From: Chara braunii
Taxonomy: Eukaryota > Streptophyta > Charophyceae > Charales > Characeae
Length of the DNA: 47,236 nt
Assembly: GCA_003427395.1 (NCBI GenBank)
Contig: BFEA01000116.1
Coordinates: forward strand, 372,492 to 419,727
Direction of reading: 5' to 3'
Shown here one piece after another: positions 30,311 through 38,597 of the stretch. A model generated the notes under the pieces. The model ran no database searches and was not told the DNA's origin. It saw only the letters and a list, made by a program, of their open reading frames with translations. How positions within the stretch are numbered: the stretch's first letter is position 1; the number at the start of each line of letters is the position of its first letter. A program made the translations under genes and the position numbers.

Positions 30311-30720
30311 GCTGTTTCCTTTAATCCAACAAGCCTTGGAGAGCAGCACATGTTGCATAAAGCTCTATACTGATATTCATGCCCAACCCCAAGAACTTGC
30401 CAGCACTCCCAGATCACTTCAGGAGTGACTCCAACATCCACTTGCATGGCGTTTCCTTGAATCCAAGAGGCCTTCGCAAAATTTTCGTCCCCACGAGCAA
30501 AACACAGAGCATGAAGCTGTTTCCTTTAATCCAACAAGCCTTGGAGAGCAGCACACGTTGCATAAAGCTCTATACTGATATTCATGCCCACCCCCGAGAA
30601 CTTGCCAGCACTCCCAGATCACTTCAGGAGTGACTCCAACATCCACTTGCATGGCGTTTCCTTGAATCCAAGAGGCCTTCGCAAAATTTTCGTCCCCACG
30701 AGCAAAACACAGAGCACGAA
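30311..30720. repeat. Near-identical 205-bp tandem duplication
   Basis: GCTGTTTCCTTTAATCCAAC starts at 30311 and 30516. The following ~200 bp is almost identical, with only a few differences in what I can read. The period is not a multiple of three, so open frames here are frame-shifted copies of one another. It is either recent or an assembly effect. Confidence 0.9.
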
Positions 30721-31175
30721 GCTCTATATACTGGAATTCATGCCCACCTCCAAGAAGTCGCCAGCAGTCGACAAATGACTTCTGCAGTCGGCAAGTTAAG
30801 CTCTATACTGGACCTTGCCAGGAGGCTACAGATGACTTCTGGACTCTGCGACTTTGTACAGATCAGAGATCAGACTAGACAACAAGAGCAAGAGATGGGC
30901 AAAAACATCTTAAGTTCTTAACCCCACCAGTGGTTTCTCCGGAACAGGACTCTAGTGCCGATTCTTAGTACATACCTCTGTACATTACAGCTGCTGCCAA
31001 GAAGGCACTGCTGTCTCACACAGGGGACGTTGCAAAGCAGGCCATCCATGCGTTTCCAGCAGATCAAACTCTTGGCACATTGCTCACCAAGCGATGAACC
31101 CATCCCTGCAAAGCCTCGAACGTTACAATGAACTTGAATGAAGGAAGAAAAGCAAGTCCACAACTCCAGACAAGG
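30721..31175. other. Possible 3' flank of the exon at 31176
   Basis: Unique-looking sequence without SSRs. It would contain the 3' UTR if the minus-strand exon is real. No poly-A signal can be chosen with confidence. Confidence 0.3.
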
Positions 31176-31667
31176 TTATACGTCAATGATCTCAGGATCT
31201 GCTTCTGAACCCTTCCCTGGCATCGAGGATGCTTTTCTTGCTGCTGTGTCGGACAGCAATACCTCAACCACTTCCTCTTCTGCTTTTGGACTTGGTGGAC
31301 GCTCCGTCTCACCTTCTTCCCTTTTCCTCTTGCCAAGCATGGACTCTGTCGTAGCTTCCATGACTTCATCATCATCCTCTTCAATCACCACTACACCTCC
31401 ACTGCAGGTTTGAGCATCTCCGCAATTGGAATCCTCGGCACCCACTCTTGTGGGAGCAGTTTCTGATGACGCCTTCGTCGCCTGCGAGACTTCAGAGGGT
31501 TTGACATTATGCTGGCCGTTCTCACCGATCACCTTGCTCTCACTAACCTCTTTCTTTGCAACGGTCTCGGCCGAAGCAAACCCGGATCCAATCAGTACTA
31601 ATCTGTCTGGTTCACGCTCTTCGTCAAAGTCCTCTCTGCCACCAAACACAAACAAAAGGGCCAGCAA
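31176..31667 (-). CDS. Putative terminal exon of an acidic nuclear protein
   Basis: The best candidate for a host gene in the window. The minus frame gives ordinary, non-repetitive protein: an acidic GGVVVIEEDDDEVMEA segment, a basic LGKRKREE stretch that could be a nuclear localisation signal, then ERPPSPKAEEEVVEVLL and the C-terminus DPEIIDV followed by TAA at 31178-31176. The first ~10 residues of the open frame (LLFVFGG) look like an intron tail: a T/G-rich stretch ends in CAG at 31638-31636, a plausible splice acceptor, so the exon may start at 31635. Upstream exons would lie at higher coordinates and may be cut off by the adapter junction at 34250. I do not recognise the family, and no function is claimed. 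Alternative: a non-coding open frame by chance. Confidence 0.4.
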   Translation of the reverse strand: MLALLFVFGGREDFDEEREPDRLVLIGSGFASAETVAKKEVSESKVIGENGQHNVKPSEVSQATKASSETAPTRVGAEDSNCGDAQTCSGGVVVIEEDDDEVMEATTESMLGKRKREEGETERPPSPKAEEEVVEVLLSDTAARKASSMPGKGSEADPEIIDV

Positions 31668-32135
31668 TCAGAACACGTGGGAACTCATTCACTCTTCCGC
31701 AAGGCCGACACGATTCAGTTTCAACAGGATCTGTTCACCGATTTAGTGAAGCCCGTGGGTAAAAATGATTGGGTTAGCGGTACGGTTTCTTACCAATTTC
31801 CATATACACTGAACAAAAATGACACAACTGCAGTTCACCAGAAAAGGCCACAACACTTGCAATGCAAGGCTCTTTGTCCCATCAACGCTAGACGAGGAAA
31901 GAGGAACCAAGAAGCGCGGAGGGAAGGAGAAGAACACAAGCTGGAAAACTAGGAGATGTGAGAGACCCTATTCAAAAGAAAGGACACCACAGAGAGACAT
32001 CTTAGGTTAATCGGGTAACAAGCACCATCGGACGAGTTGACAGCAAAGAAGGGAAACGGACAGAACCAGAAAAGTGGACGTGACGTGTGCAAACTCACAC
32101 GAGAAAGAGAGATACGTGCACGCGTGCGAGTTGGG

Positions 32136-32138
<3 letters not shown>
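31668..32138. other. Unassigned region, possible intron
   Basis: Unique-looking sequence upstream (minus sense) of the putative exon. No exon was recognised. Confidence 0.3.

Positions 32139-32229
<91 letters not shown>
32139..32229. repeat. (GA)n microsatellite
   Basis: About 45 uninterrupted GA dinucleotides. Long Arg/Glu or Leu/Ser frames across it are artefacts. Confidence 0.97.
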
Positions 32230-32231
<2 letters not shown>

Positions 32232-32714
32232 CTGTGCTTTATAAAAATGTTGCACTTAAAATCCTGTTGCAGATCCTCAACTGTAAGTGCCGAACCATTC
32301 GATATCGGCGGGTCAAAGTCACAGAGTCTCTGCACACATTCAGAAGATCACTGTCAATGTTGATTTCTGGGCAATCAAGACGTAACCTGACAAAGCTCCT
32401 AATGATCATAGAGATGAAATCTGTCAAATGATCAACATACATCAGTGAAACAATAAAAAACAGACGATACTTGAGGCGCATCCCAGCGGTGCGCCGTGCG
32501 CGAACGGTGCAGACCTCACGCGCATGGGCAATGCACTGGGATACACGCCACTGACCAAAAGAATACGAGATACGAAGCTCTTTCTAAGCAGCGGATGTAT
32601 CTTGCCATTTTATGGGCAAGGATGCACTCATTTCATGTCGTCTCAAGTCACCCTTCTGCTGAAAGCATCTGACAGAGGACAAAACGCCCTCAGATCGGAC
32701 AAATAGACCCGTTA
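32230..32714. other. Unassigned region
   Basis: No gene or repeat supported. Confidence 0.35.
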
Positions 32715-33063
32715 TTTTTTCTCGCGTCGCCCATTTGCCTCATCCAAGTTCCTGTTCCGTGAGCGAGCCTAGTGTCGTTTTCGGGTAGGATACAGTCGTG
32801 TTGAGGGTGTCGGGAAAGGGGTGTCGAAAATGAAACAAGACAGACGAGTCTGTCAGAGGCAAACGGCTCCAAGTACCTGCATCATCAGAAACAAGAAGAC
32901 CCTTCCTTTTTCCCAAAAGAAAAGCAAAGAAAAAGAACGAGCTATCTACACCCACCCTCGCCATGACTGTATCAGACCTGAATAAGGCTTTTATGCATGA
33001 GAGAGGGGATTTGTGATGTAGTCGTTGGCCCTCTCTGGATGTTTCGGGTCCGAGACAGTCATG
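32715..33063 (+). ncRNA. Two degenerate hammerhead-like units
   Basis: At 32962-32970 CATGACTGT, followed by A, can pair with ACAGTCATG at 33055-33063 (9 bp), the same stem III as the ribozyme at 33173. Between them TGATGTAGTCG (33013-33023) and GTCCGAG (33049-33055) resemble the CTGATGA-GTCGG and CCGAC-GAA parts, with altered core bases. A third, weaker relative ends at ACAGTCGTG (32792-32800), preceded by GTTTTCGGGTAGGAT, which matches the GTTTCGGGTCCGAG of the second. These are probably dead tandem relatives. Confidence 0.4.
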
Positions 33064-33172
33064 ACGATGGTCCGTTTCACTATCATTAGTAAAGTACCAA
33101 AAACAGGACACGACTTGTCAGAACTCTCCGTGGATTCCATTTGGGCCTTCAGGTAAACACAAACCCCCTCAT

Positions 33173-33204
33173 CATGACTGTACCGGATCTGAGACTAGGT
33201 TCCG

Positions 33205-33257
<53 letters not shown>

Positions 33258-33303
33258 CTGATGAGTCGGTGAAAGTCCGACGAAACAGTCTGGTACAGTC
33301 ATG
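33173..33303 (+). ncRNA. Hammerhead ribozyme motif, type III layout
   Basis: The core is complete: CTGATGA (33258-33264); stem II GTCGG 33265-33269 with CCGAC 33277-33281 and loop TGAAAGT; then GAA (33282-33284). Stem III is ACAGTC 33285-33290 with GACTGT 33176-33181, and the cleavage-site base is A33182 (GTA triplet). Stem I is visible as CGGA 33184-33187 with TCCG 33201-33204. A (CA)n tract (33207-33255) lies between stem I and CTGATGA, where the two should be adjacent. A second copy of the stem III strand, GGTACAGTCATG (33292-33303), can pair with CATGACTGTACC (33173-33184) over 12 bp and would hide the cleavage site. Hammerheads of this type occur in plant retrozymes and satellite RNAs. 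Whether this one is active is not known; the insertion makes that doubtful. Confidence 0.7.
33207..33255. repeat. (CA)n microsatellite 1
   Basis: About 24 CA repeats, lying inside the hammerhead motif. Confidence 0.97.
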
Positions 33304-33331
33304 CTTTTTTTGAGCGTATAGTGAATATGAC

Positions 33332-33332
<1 letters not shown>

Positions 33333-33369
<37 letters not shown>
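33333..33369. repeat. (CA)n microsatellite 2
   Basis: About 18 repeats, 30 bases after the hammerhead motif. Confidence 0.97.
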
Positions 33370-33374
<5 letters not shown>

Positions 33375-34126
33375 GGGGGACCACTGTGGTGTGCAGCCCC
33401 CAATTTCTTTTCCTTCTTGTGTTTGCTTTTATTTTTCCGAGGGCAGGGGCAGATCTTTCCACCACACCCCGACTCTCCCACAATTTCTTGGTGATCCATA
33501 TTTTTCAGGGTGCACCGCATCACATTTGCGCGCATGTGCGCGCGTGCGCACCTGGCGGGCATGAGATGCGCTGCAAGTATGAAACAAACGCAATCCAAAA
33601 CTGGTGTCATCCCGATCCCAATGCGGTAAAATACACCAAAAATCTACAAAAAACACCCACATAGCCCAAGAATCAGAGAGCAGCTAAATAAACACTGTTC
33701 AGGATTGAAGCGAGGTCAGCATATGGCAGTCAATGGCTTGACAAGATACCGACAGAGAATGCTGACTTGTCTCTCACTCACTGCTCCACAAAATCATACT
33801 CAACTGTCAACTAGTCATCAGAGTGGAAAGATGCGAAACTGAACTTACACCAGCACCCACTCCCGAGTCAAAGAGAGTGCGAATCAGAGAGAAGCTAAAC
33901 AAATACTGGTAGTGCACAGAGTGCCATCTGGTGACAGCCTGGTGATCACACAGAGTTCCATTCTGAAACCGACAGCCATTCCCAGTAACAAAGGTCGTCC
34001 AGGAGTGACATAATGGCAGAAAAGGGAGAAATATAATGCAAGGCATCCCCAAGTGTCCAAGGGCCTCTGCATTATAGAGGACAAATGTATTCTCTATGTT
34101 GGTTGCTATCCTCTCCCCTGGCAACT

Positions 34127-34127
<1 letters not shown>
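33370..34127. other. Unassigned region with diffuse repeat
   Basis: GAATCAGAGAGCAGCTAAAT at about 33670 and GAATCAGAGAGAAGCTAAAC at about 33881 are related, ~211 bp apart. No gene supported. Confidence 0.4.

Positions 34128-34172
<45 letters not shown>
34128..34172. repeat. (CT)n microsatellite
   Basis: About 22 CT repeats followed by C-rich and T/C-rich sequence up to the adapter junction. Confidence 0.97.
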
Positions 34173-34174
<2 letters not shown>

Positions 34175-34249
34175 CCCCCCCTCTTCCACCCCCCGTCTTT
34201 TTCCCCGTCTTTTTCCCTCCCCCCTGCTGGTTGTTCCCCTCCCTGTCTC

Positions 34250-34287
34250 CTGTCTCTTATACACATCTAGATGTGTATAAGAGACAG
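34250..34287. other. Nextera mate-pair junction adapter (artefact)
   Basis: CTGTCTCTTATACACATCT (34250-34268) is the 19-bp Tn5 mosaic-end sequence and is directly followed by its exact reverse complement (34269-34287). Together they form the known junction left by Nextera mate-pair circularisation. It is library sequence, not genome, so the flanking bases were joined during library making. Confidence 0.98.
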
Positions 34288-34426
34288 CATCCAGGCAAGT
34301 CGCCTGGGATTCCCAGTCATAGGGTAAGTGGTGTGTTTTCTCTTTTTTTCGGGTTTCCTGTGCATGTCCAGAGGAGCCCGAATCTGGGCTCTTTCCTCTT
34401 TTCGAACCTTGGCTGTCAAGGGAGGT

Positions 34427-34459
<33 letters not shown>

Positions 34460-34461
34460 GT

Positions 34462-34527
<66 letters not shown>
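34427..34527. repeat. Poly-G tract, ~100 bp
   Basis: 32 G, then AGT, then 66 G. Its length, purity and closeness to the adapter junction suggest a sequencing or gap-filling artefact rather than a genomic tract. Confidence 0.9.
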
Positions 34528-34528
<1 letters not shown>

Positions 34529-35058
34529 AGGGGGTTATGAGTTGGTTTTGAAGGGGCTACAGGGGTAAAGATGTGTTCCTTAGTCTGATGCTGTTGTTTT
34601 CTTTTTCATTTCTTCGATTCTGTGCGGAATTCTGATATGACCCTCAGCCAAAAGTCGTTTGCATTGCAATTCTACACACCATTGCATTGCAATTCTACAC
34701 ACCATATTTTTTCCCGATTTTTTTCCTCTTTTCTTGTGTTGGGGCTGCCTGGAACCCTGCCTGGGGGTTATGCCCAGCCGGGCACCGGGGTGCATATCCA
34801 GGCACAAGTTGTGTGCCTGGGCATTGGGAAAAACAGCCGATTTTTACTCCCTTCTGTTCTTTTTTCTCTTTTGACTTTTTTTTCTTCCCCCCCTTTGCAA
34901 TCCTACTAGAGTCATCGATAAGCCATCCAGGCCGTCAAGCCCAGGACGGCCAGGCCTCAACTTCCCAAAGAAACTAGGCTGGTCAAAATAGGGCAAGACA
35001 TTTCGAGAAAAATAAAGTTTTGACTTTGAGGTCAACCCATGCTTGACCTAAGTGGTCC
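34528..35058. other. Unassigned region with 24-bp duplication
   Basis: GCATTGCAATTCTACACACC occurs twice, at about 34661 and 34684. The rest is T-rich. Sequence after about 34990 may belong to the integrase relic that follows. Confidence 0.4.
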
Positions 35059-35343
35059 TAACGACGGGTTCACCGCAGGGAGGATTGGGAGACCTCGAAA
35101 TTAGCCAAACACGTCAACCATTTCCTCAACATGCATCACGACATAAAGGACATACAGACTAACAATGGGACCAAATTCAAAGGAGATTCAGAATAAGTAA
35201 TAAAGACTCTAGTCGTGCATGGCGTCTTGATTCATAACACCGCGCCGCAGATCATGTCATCCCAATCAAACAGGTTAGTTGAAAATGCCAACCAGATGAT
35301 TAGGATAGTCCTCCGTAGACATATTGCCGCAAATGGTGCACGG
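35059..35343 (+). pseudogene. Retroelement integrase core relic
   Basis: A plus-strand frame reads KHVNHFLNMHHDIKDI, then QTNNGTKF at the place of the second catalytic Asp (normally a DNGTEF-type motif), then after one stop a LVENANQMIRIVLRRHI segment at the third catalytic Glu. The spacing fits an LTR-retrotransposon integrase. The Asp is replaced by Asn and an in-frame TAA follows GDSE, so it is dead. The exact superfamily cannot be fixed by eye. It is on the opposite strand from the chromovirus relic and is not part of it. Confidence 0.6.
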
Positions 35344-36009
35344 CTGAGATCGTCGAGCACATGGTAGCAGTCCAGCAAGGCTCTTACATGCACAGATATG
35401 CAATGTACGTAATAACCGAGGAACTGCAGTGTGATGAAAAGGACTGAATGGACAATACGGTGCGAGTAGAATCTCGACAGACAATGTGCATTCTCATACA
35501 TACAAAAGGTGCTGAATAGCGCAGGGAAGACTTCGATACAAGGACTGACCTGACAGGACTGACCTCATTCACGTAGTTCAGAGTAACGAAGGAGAATGCT
35601 AGAATACTACTAACTAGCCCAATCAATGTTTGAACTCAGACTAAACATGCATGATATCCATCACCGAGTGTGAAGGAGCGGCGCTGTACACAGGAAGAGA
35701 GCGCCAGGTCCAGACATACACAGACGAAGAGATAAAGATCAGACGAAAGGAGGGAGAAGGATGGGAATGTCGTTAACACCAAGTCTTGGTCACCAATCCC
35801 AAATAGTCCCTCGTTGCCATGTCTGAACCCCCAAAAGTCGAGTTTGGATCAAATGTCACCAAGCTCTGTATCTCTTCTCTCATAGTCTGCAAATGCAGTG
35901 AAGTCAGAAGTTGAGAGGGAGAGAAGAGATGGTGGACTTGAGAAAAGGAAGAAGAAGAGCTCTCTCTCTCATCCTGTTACGAACCAGATACTAACCTGTG
36001 ATGTGGCGC
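35344..36009. other. Unassigned region
   Basis: Short frames only. No gene supported. Confidence 0.35.
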
Positions 36010-36395
36010 TGTGCTGCAGGTACCTCGAAGACGAAGCTGGAGCAACGGCGCTGCAGGTAGGTACCTCTGGCCTCCGCCCAAGCTCTCTCTCTCTCTCTAG
36101 TACTACCTAGCTATGGCGCCCAGCGCTGGAGACTACAGCTACCTACTGCGCCCAGCGCTGAAGACTACAAGCTAACGCTACTACTACTACACTGCAGCGC
36201 TCCCTCCAGAGTGCTGCTCCCGAATCCTGAAGACTACAACTGCCGACTGCATACCTCGGAAGTGCCTGTGAAGTCCTATGTACTACCTCGGCCTGCCTCC
36301 TGACTACTGGAGGACAGTCAGGCCGAGGAGGCAGCTCTTGCCAATGCCGAAGTGTGCCAGGGGCTGGCGTGCAGCAGCCTGCTTGAGGCTGGCGT
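36010..36395. repeat. Short duplications and a strong hairpin
   Basis: GCGCCCAGCGCTG(G/A)AGACTACA occurs at about 36116 and 36149, with related GAAGACTACAA at 36224. GCCTCCTGACT (about 36295-36305) pairs with AGTCAGG..GGAGGC (about 36316-36332). Confidence 0.6.
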
Positions 36396-36690
36396 GGGAA
36401 ACAGACTATTAATAGTCTGTTCCCGAAACCCTGGTTCGGTGCCTGAGTTTCAGGNNCGGTCGTTCTGATGAACGACCGGAAANGGCCCTTGGGTTCAGGC
36501 TAAAAATGCTACTACCATTTTTAGTCTGAACCGTCGCAGGGGCTGTAGGTCCTGAAAGTCAGGCTTTCGGCCTGAACCGACATGGGGCCTATAAGCCCTG
36601 GATTTCAACTTTTGGCCTGAAATTCAGGCTTTTGGCCTGAAAACCGTAGGGCCTGCAAAATGGCCGTCGGGCCTGCGAAATGGCCCGTGT
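36396..36690. repeat. Cluster of hairpins with ~75-bp spacing
   Basis: Successive inverted repeats: CAGACTATTAATAGTCTG (about 36403-36420, with GGGAA/TTCCC extension); GGTCGTTC-TGAT-GAACGACC (36459-36478); GGTTCAGGCTAAAAATG with CATTTTTAGTCTGAACC (36494-36534, loop CTACTAC, one G-U); CCTGAAAG with CTTTCGG (36552-36575); and GCCTGAA-A-TTCAGGC (36615-36629). Most are followed by a CTGAACCG..GGGGCCT or AAACCGTAGGGCCT motif. The cluster lies 3' of the chromovirus coding region, in its probable LTR. Confidence 0.65.
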
Positions 36691-36707
36691 GTGCACGCGC
36701 TGCATGT

Positions 36708-36724
36708 AACCCCCCCCCCCTCCT
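36708..36724 (-). promoter_or_regulatory. Candidate polypurine tract
   Basis: On the minus strand AAGGAGGGGGGGGGG lies just after the chromodomain frame ends. Its position fits the plus-strand primer of an LTR element. The G run may also be a simple repeat. Confidence 0.35.
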
Positions 36725-37167
36725 TATGAAGTCAAGCCGGGGAGAGGGCGAAGCCGTCGATCTGAAGGTGGAACCTGTACGCGGGCGCCGCGGGGAGCTG
36801 AAGAAACCTTGCCTTGCATCTTGCGTCCGTAGCGTGCGATAACGTCTGGAGCTGTTGGTTGGCGTTCCGCACGGGTTAACCAACGGTCAGCTCGGTGTGT
36901 GCAGTACGCAAAATGCACTAAATACTCAGTTGGCTTGTTGCCAAAGCGTCGCTGGGAGATGATGTTGCCGACCTCCTGAAAACCATCCATAGAAGGTGGG
37001 TCTTGCGTACGTCTCGCGGGAAAGTCATCATGATCCGCTGGCGTGTAGAGAGCCAGTTTGGAGCAACGAAAGACTGGGTCGACAGGCAAGGGGCTAGGCA
37101 CCTGAATCGTGAAGGAGGGTCCTTCGGGTGCGTCCCCAGCGGGCTCTATGATCGGCCAAGGCCCCAT
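36724..37167 (-). pseudogene. Integrase C-terminus and chromodomain (chromovirus)
   Basis: Residues 1-45 match the integrase tail (MGPWPIIEPAG, then LPVDPVFRCSKLALY). Residues about 64-101 form a chromodomain-like segment: EVGNIISQRRFGNKPTEYLV, HFAYCTHRADRWLTRAE. Chromodomains in this position direct integration to particular chromatin in known chromoviruses. The frame is shifted relative to the integrase core upstream, near 37165, so the original protein is broken. A Pro/Arg-rich tail follows to the stop. Confidence 0.7.
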
Positions 37168-38597
37168 CCATTTCGGACGGGCTTGCGAGAGACGTCTTGT
37201 TCAAGGCTGAATTCCACTGCGGAAACCCAGACGAGGCCCCCGGCGCGGAATGGACAAGGAAGACGCTGGCGATTGGCCTGCTGGCTCATGCGCTGCTGCG
37301 TCTTTTGCCATCTGGTCGCGTGCCTTGACGAGAAGCTCTTGCATCCGACACAGGAAAAGAAGATGGCCATCGCTCTCGGCCGTGCGTGGAGTAATAGAGT
37401 CCAACGGTGATGTGACCGGCGAGCCATGCTCGAACTCGAAGGGCGATATCCCAATAGTCGGGTGGATGGAAGAGTTGTAGGCCAACTCAACGTCCGACAG
37501 TTGCTCAACCCAGTCTTTCTTGTCGGGGCGGATGAGAGTGCGAAGGAGAACCTGTGCGGTCTGGTGCGCCCTCTCCGTCTGGCCATCAGTCTAAGGGTGG
37601 CGAGTGAACTGGGCTTGAGAGATGAGCCCCATCGCTTGATGAGCGCCAACCAAAAATCGGACATGAACCGAGTGTCGAGGTCGCAGACGATCTCCTTGGG
37701 GTAACCCTTGGTGCAAATCCAACCGGCGTAAAGAACCTCGGCCAACTCCGGTGCCTTGGCATGATAGCGACAGGGCAAAAACATGGCGAACTTGGTGAGT
37801 CGGTCGACCACCGTGAGAATCCCATCCACTCCGGTCTTGTGCTTGGGGAACGGGCCGGTAATGTCCATGGCAATCACTTCCCTTCGCCGCAACGGGACTG
37901 GCAATGGTCGTAACTCGCCGTACGGACGATGGTTGCGAGATTTGCAGCGTCGGCAAACCTCGCATGACTCGCAATAGCGCGTGACGTCGCCGAGAAGGCC
38001 GGGCCACCAAAATCGCTGGCGAAGTCGACCAATCGTGCGATTGACTCCAAAATGTCCAGTGGCGGGAGCGTCGTGGAACTCGCCAAGAAGCCGTGTACAC
38101 AAGTGAGGGTCACTTGGTACGCAAAGAAGGTCCTTCCCCCGCATGTGGACAAGCAAGTACCCCTCTTGGATCCGGTAGTGACAAGGAGCCGGATTAGGAG
38201 AGGAGAAATCCACGTACTTGTCGCGAAACTCGGGGTCGGCTTGGTAGCCGCGGTTGAAGCTGTTCCGCAGGTCGTCGTCAATCTCGAAGGTCGAGTAGAC
38301 TGCGGTACAATGATCCGGTCGTCGTGAGAGAGCATCCGCAAAACGGTTAGACTTCCCGGGAATGTGATCGGGAAAGAAGTCGAACTGGTCGATGAAAGCC
38401 ATCCCTCGTTCGACCGTGTCTTGGGTCTTGTAGAAGACCAACGGATTGTTGTCCGTTACCCATCGAAACTGGCTTCGACCAAGGAGGAAGTGCCGCCACC
38501 GCTTGAGCGCGAGGACGAAGGCGAGGAGCTCCTTCTTGCGTGCATCGTCAATGGAATGCACAAGAGGCACTTTCTTGCCGAAGTATTCGACCGGGTG
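37146..38597 (-). pseudogene. RNase H C-terminus and integrase (chromovirus pol)
   Basis: Continues the frame of the upstream protease-RT frame after a single TGA at a conserved Trp position. Numbering from 38570: RNase H residues include KELLAF (13-18), WVTDNNPLV (37-45) and FADALSRR (77-84). The integrase zinc finger is H166/H173 with C200/C203. The catalytic core shows Asp236 in EVIAMDITGP and Asp297 in IVCDLDTRF. After about residue 315 the frame shifts; the next segments, including TDGQTERAHQ with the catalytic Glu and YNSSIHPTIGISPFEFEHG, are in another frame at about 37600-37200, preceded by an in-frame TAG. All three acidic residues survive, but not in one frame. Confidence 0.85.

Noticed and set aside
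32007-32431. Arg-Glu and Leu-Ser repeat proteins
   Set aside because: Translation of the (GA)n microsatellite.
34096-34551. 151-codon plus frame ending in poly-Gly
   Set aside because: It crosses the adapter junction and the poly-G tract, so it is an artefact.
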